Assembly: GCA_038240605.1 (NCBI GenBank)
Contig: JBBSDP010000009.1
Coordinates: 1-64,000, forward strand
DNA: 64,000 nt
Reading direction: 5' to 3'
DNA from: JBBSDP01 sp038240605
GTDB taxonomy: Bacteria > Planctomycetota > Phycisphaerae > Tepidisphaerales > Tepidisphaeraceae
Part shown: piece after piece, positions 1-7,496 of the stretch
Position numbering within the stretch: the stretch's first letter is position 1
Layout of the letters: each line of letters starts with the position of its first letter
Program-made: the position numbers and the translations under genes
The notes under the pieces: generated by a model
Database searches by the model: none
Told to the model about the DNA's origin: nothing
The model's input: the letters and a program-made list of their open reading frames with translations, nothing else

Positions 1-54
1 GAAGCGGTGTACGCGGTCTGCGCACACCGCTTCCTCACGGGCGCGGCTCTGAAA
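1..54. repeat. Hairpin plus dispersed repeat core (copy 1)
   Basis: Positions 1-10 (GAAGCGGTGT) and 24-33 (ACACCGCTTC) form a perfect 10-bp inverted repeat with a 13-nt loop. Positions 24-54 match 53129-53159 at 28 of 31 bases, sharing the ends ACACCGCTT and GCGCGGCTCTGAAA. The second copy also has a left arm that can pair. This is seen directly. It looks like an intergenic repeat rather than a terminator, since no T-run follows. Confidence 0.6.
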
Positions 55-145
55 TGATACCCTGTTCCACATCTGCGAATCCCCTCTCTCTTCGCGCACG
101 CCCTCCATTGCCCTACACTTGCCTCCTCACGAGCCGAGGAGCTTC

Positions 146-712
146 ATGCGTCATGTGATTTCGGCGTTGGTGATCAATGAGCCGGGGGTGCTGGCGAACG
201 TCGCGGGGATGTTCGCGGCGCGGGGGTTTAACATCGACTCGCTGGTGGTCGGCCGGACGGAGAACCCCGAGCTCTCGCGCATGACGATCGTCGTGAACGG
301 CGACGACAACACGCTCGATCAGGTCCGCAAGCAGCTCGCCAAGCTGGTGCCCGTCGCCGCGGTGCGCGACTTCAAGAACACGGCGTACCTCGAGCGCGAC
401 CTGTGCCTCGTCACCGTCGACGTCGGCCCGGAAAAGCGGGGCGAGGTCATCGAGATCATTACCCTCTTCCGCGGCAAGGTCATCGACGTCGCCGAGAGCG
501 GCCTCGTCGTCGAGCTGGCCGGCACCGAGCAGAAGGTGGAAGCGCTTGTCGAGATGCTCAAGCCGTACGGCATCACCGAACTGGCCCGCACGGGCGTCAT
601 CGCGATGGCCCGCGGGATGCAGAATCACAAAGACTCGGGCTCGACTAGTTCGGGTGGTAAGCGGACGCGAAGCCTGGACGCGCCAGCTTCAGTTGCACTT
701 CCCCCGAGTTAG
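146..712 (+). CDS. ilvN: Acetolactate synthase small (regulatory) subunit
   Basis: Regulatory subunit of acetolactate synthase (branched-chain amino acid synthesis). It binds valine or another effector and activates the catalytic subunit IlvB. The N-terminus (MRHVISALVINEPGVLA) is a classic ACT domain, followed by RGFNIDSL and a second half with the EIITLFRGK(V)IDV pattern of the C-terminal ALS_ss domain. The length of 188 aa is slightly above the usual 160-175, because of a low-complexity tail after about residue 165. I chose the ATG at 146 over an upstream TTG at 119 because GAGGA lies 5 nt upstream and the ACT domain starts right there. The catalytic ilvB is not in the window, but it could lie just off the left edge. 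Confidence 0.95.
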   Translation: MRHVISALVINEPGVLANVAGMFAARGFNIDSLVVGRTENPELSRMTIVVNGDDNTLDQVRKQLAKLVPVAAVRDFKNTAYLERDLCLVTVDVGPEKRGEVIEIITLFRGKVIDVAESGLVVELAGTEQKVEALVEMLKPYGITELARTGVIAMARGMQNHKDSGSTSSGGKRTRSLDAPASVALPPS

Positions 713-756
713 GATATCACGCGCCGTCCCACGTTTCCCCGTTCCCACGTTTAGCT

Positions 757-772
757 GCTCACCATGGTGAGC
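757..772. other. Perfect 16-bp palindrome between convergent genes
   Basis: GCTCACCATGGTGAGC is a perfect palindrome in the 99-bp gap between the convergent ilvN and waaA stop codons. There is no loop and no T-run, so it is a weak terminator candidate at best. It could equally be a protein-binding site. Confidence 0.3.
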
Positions 773-811
773 GCGGTCGCCGCATGGGCGGTACTCTCGC
801 CCATTCCTTAT

Positions 812-2143
812 TCATCCCGGACGCCGCGCCCGATCCAACTCCGCGAGGATCGTCTGCACATGCCTCCCCGTCGCCCCGCGCTCCCGTCGCACCACCTCCT
901 GCGCCCGCCTTCCCATCGCCATCGCCTCCTCGCGCGCCCCCAACATCTCCCCAATCGTCTCCCGCAACGACTCGGGCTTCACGACGCGCAGCGCCCGATC
1001 CCGCTCGAAGCAATGCATCGGCTCGGCAAAATTCCGTGTGAAAGAGCCGATCGCGATCGGCTTGGCCAGTGCCGCGGGCTCGATCATGTCGCTGCCATGC
1101 TGGCGCGGACCCAGATCGACGAGTGTTCGTCCCACGAATACGATCGTGGCCACGCTGTAAAATTTCCGCAGCTCACCCATCGTGTCGCCGAGAATGACGG
1201 GCGGCACGCCTGTAGACCCGGCCTCGGCAGTTGAGGCGGGAACCGATCGACGTACCACCCCAAAGCCGTGCGCGCGGATCAGTGCCGCCACCTCGTCGAA
1301 CCGCGGCGCGTGCCGGGGAACGATCACCAGGCGCAGTGTCGGATGCTCGCCGAGCAGTTCGCGATAGGCCTTGAGGATCAGCTCCTCCTCTCCCGGCCCG
1401 GTGGATCCACAAACCCAGACGGGATTCGCCACCCCATCAGCCCAGATGCCGACGGCGGCCGCGAGCGCCGCATCTCCATCGACGCGCTCGCCGAGGTGCG
1501 CGCTATCGAACTTCATCGTCCCTACCGCCTTCACTCGATCGGGGCGAGCGCCCAGTTCGATGAATCGTTCGGAATAGCGTTCCTCCTGGGCACAGACGGC
1601 CGCGAGCCTCCGGAACATCCCGCCTGTCAACGGCCGCAGCAGCCGGTAGCCGCGGAAGCTCTCCTCGGTGATGCGCCCGTTGGCGAGGATGACGGGAATA
1701 TGGCGTCGATCGCAGGCGTTGATGAAGTTCGGCCAGACTTCCAGTTCCATCAGCACGACGACGGACGGCGTCGCCTGGTCGAGCACGCGGGAAACCGCCC
1801 GGCTGAAATCCAGCGGATAGCGGACGCGGATGACGCGCGGATCATTTCCATACAGTTCGGCGCTGCGGCTCCATCCGCTGGCGGTCGTGGTGCTGACGAC
1901 GAAGTGCAACTCAGGCCTTGCTTCACCAAGCAGCCGAACCAGGGCGGTGGTTGCGCCCAGCTCCCCATTGCTGACGGCGTGGATGAAGACGCACGGGCCG
2001 CTCAGCGAACGTGGAGCCGGCCGCCCCATCCGTTCGCGAAAGGCCGAAAAGACTTTTCGACGGGCCGATGTTCTGGCGAGCCACCAGGGAGCGGCGACGC
2101 CCACCCCCAGGCCATACGCGACATCGTAAAACGTGACCGCCAT
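812..2143 (-). CDS. waaA: 3-deoxy-D-manno-octulosonic acid transferase (GT30)
   Basis: Transfers Kdo from CMP-Kdo to the lipid A precursor at the inner membrane, the first step of LPS inner-core synthesis. The N-terminal membrane anchor (about residues 1-25) is followed by WaaA motifs: the IHAVSNGELGA loop holding the expected catalytic Glu, VVSTTTASGW, LMELEVWPNF and ANGRITEESF in the first Rossmann half. The second half has the GSTGPGEEE nucleotide-sugar loop and GSDMIEPAAL near the end. At 443 aa it is close to family length. It lies 52 bp downstream of nadD on the same strand, so the two are probably co-transcribed. Together with lpxB further along it implies a lipid A-Kdo outer membrane. 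Confidence 0.95.
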   Translation of the reverse strand: MAVTFYDVAYGLGVGVAAPWWLARTSARRKVFSAFRERMGRPAPRSLSGPCVFIHAVSNGELGATTALVRLLGEARPELHFVVSTTTASGWSRSAELYGNDPRVIRVRYPLDFSRAVSRVLDQATPSVVVLMELEVWPNFINACDRRHIPVILANGRITEESFRGYRLLRPLTGGMFRRLAAVCAQEERYSERFIELGARPDRVKAVGTMKFDSAHLGERVDGDAALAAAVGIWADGVANPVWVCGSTGPGEEELILKAYRELLGEHPTLRLVIVPRHAPRFDEVAALIRAHGFGVVRRSVPASTAEAGSTGVPPVILGDTMGELRKFYSVATIVFVGRTLVDLGPRQHGSDMIEPAALAKPIAIGSFTRNFAEPMHCFERDRALRVVKPESLRETIGEMLGAREEAMAMGRRAQEVVRRERGATGRHVQTILAELDRARRPG

Positions 2144-2195
2144 CTGTGACGGGGCAAGGTACCGCCGCGATCGGAGGAAACAAACCGGGCGGCGC

Positions 2196-2795
2196 TTACG
2201 CCCGAACGTAAAGCCCGCGATCGTGGATGTATCGGCAGACGGCAGGAGGCGTCAGGTAATCGATCGACCGGCCGGCCGCGACCCGTCGGCGAATGTCGGT
2301 GGCGCTGATGTCGATCAGCGGCGCTTCAACCAGATTCTCGCGCAGTGCCGACAGCCGGGCGGGCAGCGCATTCCAATCAATCGTGGTCCCGGGACGTGCC
2401 ATGACGACGAACTGCACTTCTTCCAGCAGCCGTTCGGGCTCATGCCAACTCAACAACTGCGGGAGCGTGTCGGCCCCGATGAGCCAGTGGATGGGTCTCG
2501 GAGACGATGTCCGTTTGGCAAGCATCCGCGCCGTTTCGAGCGTGAAGCTTGGGCCGGTACGTTTCAATTCCAGGTCATCGACCTCGAAGCGTTCCGATCC
2601 GCTCACCGCCAAACGGCACATCAACAGTCTGTCAGTGGCTGCCGCCAAATCGGCAGGGTTGAGTTTGTGAGGTGGCAAGAAACTGGGCACCAAAATGACC
2701 CGATCAAAAGCCGCCCTTTCCGCGACGGCAGCCGCGCAAATCAGATGGCCGTAATGGATGGGATTAAAGGTCCCGCCAAACCAAAGATGCCGCAT
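2196..2795 (-). CDS. nadD: Nicotinate-nucleotide adenylyltransferase
   Basis: Converts nicotinate mononucleotide and ATP to deamido-NAD+, the penultimate step of NAD synthesis. The N-terminus FGGTFNPIHYGHL contains the (H/T)xGH nucleotidyltransferase signature. The substrate-binding stretch PSFLPPHK and the C-terminal ATP-binding ISATDIRRRV (the SSTxIR-type motif) are present. The length is about 199 aa. I chose the ATG at 2795 because the family begins right before the beta-strand leading to FGGTF. A GTG five codons upstream (2810) is possible, and neither start has a strong Shine-Dalgarno sequence. It precedes waaA on the same strand. Confidence 0.95.
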   Translation of the reverse strand: MRHLWFGGTFNPIHYGHLICAAAVAERAAFDRVILVPSFLPPHKLNPADLAAATDRLLMCRLAVSGSERFEVDDLELKRTGPSFTLETARMLAKRTSSPRPIHWLIGADTLPQLLSWHEPERLLEEVQFVVMARPGTTIDWNALPARLSALRENLVEAPLIDISATDIRRRVAAGRSIDYLTPPAVCRYIHDRGLYVRA

Positions 2796-3117
2796 AGAGC
2801 TAGCCACCAATTGACCACCGGTCCTGCCGCGATGTCAATGGTATCATTCTTGCAGCAATTTTGGGGCTGACTTGATGATGACTTCGTCAACCTGGACGTG
2901 TCGCGCATCGAAGCGGCCGTGAGGCGACAGCAAAAAGTGTCCGGTTGCTTACCCCCCGCTGGATTATTTTTGAAACTTTATAAGCGCAGCGCGCATCAAG
3001 ACTTATAGGATGAACCGCCGGCCTGCGCGAGCGTATGAATGTAACTGGGTTCGTCGTTAGTAGAATATCCTCGGCCCGATGTGGGTTCTTGGATTAGAAA
3101 GAAAGTGAGGCCGATCC
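2796..3117. other. Intergenic region between divergent nadD and sigma factor genes
   Basis: This 322-bp stretch must hold the promoters of both neighbours. AT-richer patches lie at 2965-2985 (containing CTTTATAAG) and 3000-3010 (CTTATAGG). These could be -10-type elements, but I cannot assign one. AAGTGAGG, ending about 7 nt before the ATG at 3118, is a plausible ribosome binding site for the sigma gene. I see no gene or RNA. Confidence 0.4.
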
Positions 3118-4122
3118 ATGGCCACTGTTTTGGAGGCAACACGTAAGACTGCCGCGTCCGCCAGCCGGATTCCCCGCGCGATGCGCCAGAAGGCCGAGCA
3201 TCTTTTGGAAGGCAACTATGCCTTCATGGATAGCCCGATCTTTGCTCGCAAGGAGATCGAAGAAGAGCTCTTCAATTTCGACCGGGAGCCGGAGCTCCCC
3301 TTGACGAGCTGGTATCAGCCGACGCGCGACGAAGCGGTCGATGAAGCGATCTCCGGCGCCCCTCAGCTCATGAAGGGCCCCGAAGAGCGCCTGATGTTCC
3401 TGCGTTTCAACTATGCCAAGCTGCGACTCTGCCGGCTGCAGAAGCTGGTGAAGAAGTGTGGTCTGATCCGGGCCCGCGCCGAGCGCGTGCTGGAATGGCA
3501 CCGCCGGTTCGAGCACTTCCGGGAATACCTGGTCCGCACCAACCTCGCGCTGGTGCTCGCCATGGCCAAGCGCACGCGACTGGGCGATGTGGACTTCGCC
3601 GAGATCGTGAGCGAAGGGAACATGGCGCTGATCCGCGCGGTCGACAAGTTCAACGTCGATCGCGGATTCAAGTTCTCGACGTACGCCTGCCGGGCGATTC
3701 TTAAGGCGTTCAGCCGGACGTCGCTGAAGAGTTCGCGGCATCGCACGCGTTTCCCGGTCGAGTTCGAGCCGGACATGGAACGGAGCGACTGGCAGGATCG
3801 TCGCCGCGATCAGGTCGAGGAAGACTGCATCGATGAGCTGAAGGCGATCGTGGACCGCAACCTCGCCGATCTGTCGAGCGTCGAGGAGACGGTCATCCGC
3901 CGTCGCTTCAACTGGGAGCAACACGATGAAAGCGCGCTGACCCTGGAAGAGGTCGGGCAGATCATCGGCGTAACCAAGGAGCGGGTCCGCCAGATCCAGA
4001 ACAAAGCGCTGGCGAAGATCCGTACGGTGATGGAAGACGGCGTGCTTCGCACCAAGCCGCACATGGCCGAAGAAGCCACTGCGGGGGTTGCGACGGCCGC
4101 CGTTACCCCCCACACCACCTGA
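3118..4122 (+). CDS. RNA polymerase sigma-70 family factor (RpoD/SigA-like)
   Basis: Directs RNA polymerase to promoters. Region 2 is at about residues 140-205: the helix with LVLAMAKR, then DFAEIVSEGNMALIRAVDKF and the -10-recognising FKFSTYACRAI. Region 4 at about 275-303 has the helix-turn-helix LTLEEVGQIIGVTKERVRQI typical of primary sigma factors. There is no long acidic region 1.1. The N-terminal 70 residues are instead a basic segment with a YxFMDSPIF stretch, which I associate with planctomycetal group 2/3 sigma factors (inference). It is a single gene, divergent from nadD, and ends in a strong terminator, suggesting monocistronic expression. Whether it is the housekeeping or an alternative factor cannot be told from sequence. 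Confidence 0.9.
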   Translation: MATVLEATRKTAASASRIPRAMRQKAEHLLEGNYAFMDSPIFARKEIEEELFNFDREPELPLTSWYQPTRDEAVDEAISGAPQLMKGPEERLMFLRFNYAKLRLCRLQKLVKKCGLIRARAERVLEWHRRFEHFREYLVRTNLALVLAMAKRTRLGDVDFAEIVSEGNMALIRAVDKFNVDRGFKFSTYACRAILKAFSRTSLKSSRHRTRFPVEFEPDMERSDWQDRRRDQVEEDCIDELKAIVDRNLADLSSVEETVIRRRFNWEQHDESALTLEEVGQIIGVTKERVRQIQNKALAKIRTVMEDGVLRTKPHMAEEATAGVATAAVTPHTT

Positions 4123-4145
4123 TCGTTCTGATGTAACGACTCATG

Positions 4146-4180
4146 ACGGGAGACGGCCTCCGCCGTCTCCCGTTTTCTTT
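4146..4180 (+). terminator. Rho-independent terminator after the sigma gene
   Basis: A perfect 12-bp stem (4146-4157 with 4162-4173, ACGGGAGACGGC/GCCGTCTCCCGT), a 4-nt loop CTCC and the T-rich tail TTTCTTTT follow the sigma factor stop at 4122. Confidence 0.9.
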
Positions 4181-4198
4181 TGCGCCCGCATCGTCGAA

Positions 4199-4609
4199 TC
4201 AGGCTGCCCGTGGAATGAATTCCTGCAAGGGCTCCGGGAGGGACTTCATGCCGCGGCGGAGTGCCTTGCCGACGGCGTACTGCATGGAGCGCTGGAACCG
4301 CTGTTTGACGCGCTCGTCGGGCTCGACGCCCACGAGGCGCATCTGCGTCATCGCCCATTGCCAGGCGTGATACTCTTCTTCGCAGCGGTGCTTGAAGCGA
4401 TCAAATCCGATCGCGTGGTGACCCACCTCGTGCAGGAACACCGCCAGGCTGATGGCCGTCTTGGGGAGCGGCGCCTCAATCCAGTTCACCACCCGGCCAT
4501 CGTCGTAGTAGACCTGCCACGCGCACCCGCTCATGCTGGTGCGCCAGCGACGCACGCGCACCGCGTATCGCTGCTTCATCATCTCGACGATCGCCGAATA
4601 GTCTGCCAT
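4199..4609 (-). CDS. Small putative zinc metallopeptidase with HEVGHH motif
   Basis: About 136 aa, no recognised family. The central segment VFLHEVGHHAIGFDRF holds an HExxH zinc-peptidase motif, and about 14 residues further EEEYHAWQWA offers a glutamate as third ligand, the spacing seen in gluzincins such as ImmA/IrrE-like proteases. The region before it (residues 20-55: WRTSMSGCAWQVYYDDGRVVNW) looks like the short beta-sheet that precedes such motifs. I chose the ATG at 4609 because the frame upstream is arginine-rich, typical of non-coding high-GC frames. It is convergent with the sigma factor and has no obvious partner. The HExxH is direct observation; the peptidase function is inference. 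Confidence 0.6.
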   Translation of the reverse strand: MADYSAIVEMMKQRYAVRVRRWRTSMSGCAWQVYYDDGRVVNWIEAPLPKTAISLAVFLHEVGHHAIGFDRFKHRCEEEYHAWQWAMTQMRLVGVEPDERVKQRFQRSMQYAVGKALRRGMKSLPEPLQEFIPRAA

Positions 4610-4783
4610 CGTGCCCGTCCGGTATCGGCCTCTCTGGGGAAGGCGGGCATCAGTTCTTTTCCGCAATTGCCGTCGACCGGTAAAAACGGGGCAGTTACCA
4701 GCGCCACGGCCATGCCGCCTCGTTATCGGCCGCGAGCCCAAGCGCATTGCGAAGGGCGCGCCGACGGATCATCTTAGGGGACG

Positions 4784-5530
4784 ATGCAGTTGCACGGATT
4801 GGAAATCATAGCCCTCCACACGCAGGCCGTGGTTCCCTCGGCATGGGTCTCAGCTCAGATCCTGCTCACGCTCGTGATCGTGCTGGCGGCCTCCTCGATG
4901 ATGTACTGGACGCTCGTCCGCCGCTGGACCTCGCGACGACAGTGGGTGGCGCTGGCCGATTGGGGCAAAGACCATGGCTTTCAATTCCGGCGTTGCGATG
5001 ACGGCCCGCCCGAGCCGCTGGACGCACTGGCGGCGCTGCACCCCGTGGCCCAGCTCTGTCTGACCAATGGCAAGACAACGATCGTCCAGTTGCAAACCGA
5101 TCCCGCGCCGGGCGCCGCGCCGCCGATCGCGGGCACGATCGGTCCCGACGTTGCCGCCGCCTCGAGACCCGCCGTCTGGCATCTGGTCATCCGACAGATC
5201 GAATCGACGTGGCGGCCGACCGGCCTCCGCCCCACTCATTCCACGGCGAGCGTGCTGGACCTGCTCTCCCTCTGCAGCTTCCCGCTGATGGGACCGCAGG
5301 AGCGGTTCGTTATCTTCGGCACGGACTCGATCGCCGCCCGAGCGGTCTCCGCTTCGCCCGCCCGGGCGCTGCTCCCGCCGGACATCGGCCTGCTGTTGCA
5401 CGGGCGCTATCTCGTCGTGGATTTTTCCAGCCGGCCGTTCGATCCGATCGAGTTCAGTCGCATGGTCGGCGTCGCGAAGCAGGTCGCCAGCCGCTTGCCG
5501 GCCACGGTTGAACCAACACCAGCCGCGTGA
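4784..5530 (+). CDS. Hypothetical membrane-anchored protein
   Basis: A 248-aa protein with one clear transmembrane helix at about residues 25-45 (LLTLVIVLAASSMMYWTLV), followed by a basic stretch and a roughly 200-residue cytoplasmic or periplasmic domain of no recognised family. The sequence after residue 60 (WGKDHGFQFRRC) alternates hydrophobic strands with proline-rich linkers, and a final conserved-looking block reads LLLHGRYLVVDFSSRPFDP. I cannot assign a function. It has its own short upstream region, and a possible operator for the next small gene lies about 30 bp after its stop. Confidence 0.7.
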   Translation: MQLHGLEIIALHTQAVVPSAWVSAQILLTLVIVLAASSMMYWTLVRRWTSRRQWVALADWGKDHGFQFRRCDDGPPEPLDALAALHPVAQLCLTNGKTTIVQLQTDPAPGAAPPIAGTIGPDVAAASRPAVWHLVIRQIESTWRPTGLRPTHSTASVLDLLSLCSFPLMGPQERFVIFGTDSIAARAVSASPARALLPPDIGLLLHGRYLVVDFSSRPFDPIEFSRMVGVAKQVASRLPATVEPTPAA

Positions 5531-5560
5531 TCGTTTTTGATCCCCACCCTTGGTCCCTTT

Positions 5561-5588
5561 CAATGTATACAATAATTACCGAGAGGAA
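5561..5588 (+). promoter_or_regulatory. Possible promoter/operator of the RHH gene
   Basis: CAATGTATACAATAATTACC contains the 8-bp palindrome TGTATACA (5564-5571) overlapping a -10-like TATACAAT, followed by the ribosome binding site GAGAGGAA at 5580-5587. Antitoxin-type ribbon-helix-helix proteins commonly repress their own promoter, so this palindrome is a reasonable operator candidate (inference). Confidence 0.4.
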
Positions 5589-5593
5589 CTTTC

Positions 5594-5983
5594 ATGCCCA
5601 AAACGATCGTAGTGAGCAGCCGCCTGGACCCGGCGATGGGCAAACGCCTCACTCGCAAGGCCCGGCAATTGGGCCGTTCGATCAGTGAAGTGGGTGCATT
5701 GTTGATTCAGGAAGGGCTGCGTCGTGACGAGTTTGCATTGGTTGACTTCCGTGACTCGCCGATGGGGCGGCAGGCGTTGATTCATGTCCACGACGACGCG
5801 CACATTCTCACCCCACGATTGGTATTTCGACCTCTTCACTTCGCCATGCGGCGTAAGCAATCCCGTAGCGGCGCGTCCCCGCCTCAACCGTGCCGCACCG
5901 CGGCAGCGCCAACCGCGTCTTGCGCGGCGGCATCGACCGCGACCTGCCCTTCGCGCTGCCAGACCTCGTTCAGGCGTGTGTAG
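5594..5983 (+). pseudogene. Truncated ribbon-helix-helix antitoxin-like protein
   Basis: Residues 1-45 (IVVSSRLDPAMGKRL, LGRSISEVGALLIQEGLRR) look like a CopG/RHH DNA-binding domain. Residues 46-63 then read EFALVDFRDSPMGRQAL. In the related antitoxins I recall, that stretch continues into a DUF433-like or second helical domain. Here the frame instead runs into a low-complexity, cysteine- and alanine-rich tail. The last 100 bp overlap the 3' end of the opposite-strand phosphoesterase gene. I interpret it as an antitoxin whose 3' part was lost, read through to a chance stop. Its GAGAGGAA ribosome site 6 nt before the ATG is still intact. No partner toxin lies alongside. Confidence 0.5.
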
Positions 5984-6750
5984 CGCGTGACCAGTGAGTC
6001 TTCGAATTGTTGTCCGTTCCACGCGCGCACCGTCACCGTCACCAGCTCGGGGCTGATCGTGATCCAGTTGTAGGCGTTGGGTTCGCCGCGCCGCCGTGTG
6101 CTGGTGGCCGTGCCGGCCTGGATGGACAGGATCGAACGGCGGATCGTCTTGTGCGACGACCGCACGTCATCGTGATACGCACGGTGAAGATGCCCGGCCA
6201 GCAGCATGTCAACCCCGAGCGTCTCAAGCCGTGCCAGCGCTCGCTCCGCTCCCTGAACGATGTCTCCCTCCGGATCGCGCGGCGATGGGATGAAGGGATG
6301 ATGCGTCACGACGACTTTGAATAGATCCGGGGCAGCTGCGTTGACCTGCGCCTGGAGCGTGTCGAGCTGGCTTGCGGCGATTCGCCCGCCCGTCCACGTC
6401 AGCGAGCGGGCGGTGTTCAGCCCCATGACCAGGAGCCGGTCGTCCTGAAACCGAGGAGCCAGATCATCGCTGATCAGACGGCGGTAACGATCGAGCGGAT
6501 GGAAAAAACGGCGGGCCACGTCGTACAGCGGCACGTCATGGTTGCCCGGCACGACGAGCCGGGGCGTAGGCAGCCGGGCGAGATAGGCCGCCGCGGCGGC
6601 AAACTGCGCGCGACGGGCGCGCTGCGTGAAATCCCCGCTGACGACGAGGAGCGTCGGATGGCGCGCGCTCAGGTCCTCGACGAGCCGCTCGGCCACCGGG
6701 GCGTCGAGTCGGCCGAAATGCAGGTCGGAAAGGTGCGCGATCGTTCGCAG
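5884..6750 (-). CDS. Calcineurin-like metallophosphoesterase (CpdA-like), CTG start
   Basis: Binuclear metal phosphoesterase of the class III cAMP-phosphodiesterase/CpdA type; the substrate is unknown. The five metal motifs are present: DLHFG (from the extended start), SGDFTQ, PGNHD, THHP and GHLHRAYHDD. The first ATG/GTG-type start (GTG at 6696) would cut off the essential N-terminal DxH. Reading upstream in frame gives AHLSDLHFGR, preceded by CTG at 6748-6750 with AGAGGC about 6 nt before it and an in-frame TAA just upstream. A CTG start is therefore the simplest reading, giving 288 aa. Its 3' end overlaps the truncated RHH gene on the other strand. Confidence 0.85.
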   Translation of the reverse strand: MRTIAHLSDLHFGRLDAPVAERLVEDLSARHPTLLVVSGDFTQRARRAQFAAAAAYLARLPTPRLVVPGNHDVPLYDVARRFFHPLDRYRRLISDDLAPRFQDDRLLVMGLNTARSLTWTGGRIAASQLDTLQAQVNAAAPDLFKVVVTHHPFIPSPRDPEGDIVQGAERALARLETLGVDMLLAGHLHRAYHDDVRSSHKTIRRSILSIQAGTATSTRRRGEPNAYNWITISPELVTVTVRAWNGQQFEDSLVTRYTRLNEVWQREGQVAVDAAAQDAVGAAAVRHG

Positions 6751-6870
6751 TTGGGCGCCTCTGTCGAAAATTTAGCGTGAAGCCTCACAGCGGACGATTG
6801 GGGGCGTCACGATCGGCGCTGCCTTCGTTTGGAATGAGCGACCGTAGAGACGAAATCAGTATCCAGTCGG

Positions 6871-7119
6871 CTAGGCCTGGCGTTGGGCAAATCCGGCGGC
6901 GTGATATCCCGCCGATTCAACCGAATCCATAAGTTGGCGAATACTGACCGCGGTGCGATCAAAGAGGACGGACGCCTGTCCGCTGTTAAAGTCCACCTCG
7001 ACCTCGTGAACTCCGGGGTTATCCCCCAGTGCCTTCTGGATGGTCTGCTCGCATTTGTGGCAATGCATCCCCTCGATCCGAATCAGTGCCAGTTGGTCCT
7101 GGGAGACGTCGCTCTGCAT
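6871..7119 (-). CDS. Heavy-metal-associated (CopZ-like) metallochaperone
   Basis: An 82-aa single HMA domain. The metal-binding GMHCHKC motif (CxxC) sits at about residue 20, in the usual ferredoxin-like fold pattern (LIRIEGM...VHEVEVDF...SGQASVLFD...QLMDSVESAGY). Such proteins carry Cu(I) to P-type ATPases, or act as small metal sensors' partners. The ATG at 7119 is preceded by a strong GGAGGAG, so it was preferred to a longer frame reaching 7236. No copper ATPase or regulator lies alongside. The extra His between the two cysteines (HCHKC) might tune metal choice (inference). Confidence 0.85.
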   Translation of the reverse strand: MQSDVSQDQLALIRIEGMHCHKCEQTIQKALGDNPGVHEVEVDFNSGQASVLFDRTAVSIRQLMDSVESAGYHAAGFAQRQA

Positions 7120-7494
7120 GCGCTCCTCCGTCACATTCCCACCCAGACGGTTCAGGATAATAGCCCCGCCATGAAGCGGCAACATGAAAGATCGATGAAA
7201 CCTCAACGCGCCTCGGACGCCGTGCCAGTTTGACATGCGTGTCGCGTCTGTTCCGCCTTACGCCCCATCGCGCCACGCAGGAGAATTCGTGCTCAACGCC
7301 TCACAAAGCGATCCGGGAATTCCCGGCCTTTGGGCACGGGCTTTGTTACAGATCAGGCAGTTCGTCGCGGGATGTTTCCATTTGGCCGTCCCGCCAAAAT
7401 TTTGCCCGCATGTTCCGGCCCACCCACACCCCGAACCCCCGGGCCGGAGCCCCATAGCCCGCGGCTGGCATCTACCCCGATGCCAGCCGTTTTT
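7120..7494. other. 375-bp intergenic region ending in a plus-strand terminator
   Basis: This stretch lies between two minus-strand genes yet ends in a strong plus-strand terminator (7462-7496), so a plus-strand transcript seems likely. Open frames here have poor coding character. One minus-strand frame (7258-7455) shows a CxxC-like cysteine pattern, but it has no convincing start or ribosome site. A small RNA is possible, but I recognise no known RNA family. Confidence 0.35.
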
Positions 7495-7496
7495 TT
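7462..7496 (+). terminator. Strong rho-independent terminator with no obvious gene upstream
   Basis: CGGCTGGCAT (7462-7471) pairs perfectly with ATGCCAGCCG (7480-7489), loop CTACCCCG, followed by seven T residues (7490-7496). The T-run overlaps the stop codon of the opposite-strand M50 protease. On the minus strand there is no downstream T-run, so the orientation is plus. Confidence 0.8.

Noticed and set aside
1268..2149. Plus-strand open frame of 293 codons
   Set aside because: It is fully antisense to waaA, whose family motifs are clear.
7258..7455. Minus-strand frame with a cysteine pattern resembling a zinc ribbon
   Set aside because: Only four loosely spaced cysteines, no good start or ribosome site, and it lies opposite a likely RNA terminator.
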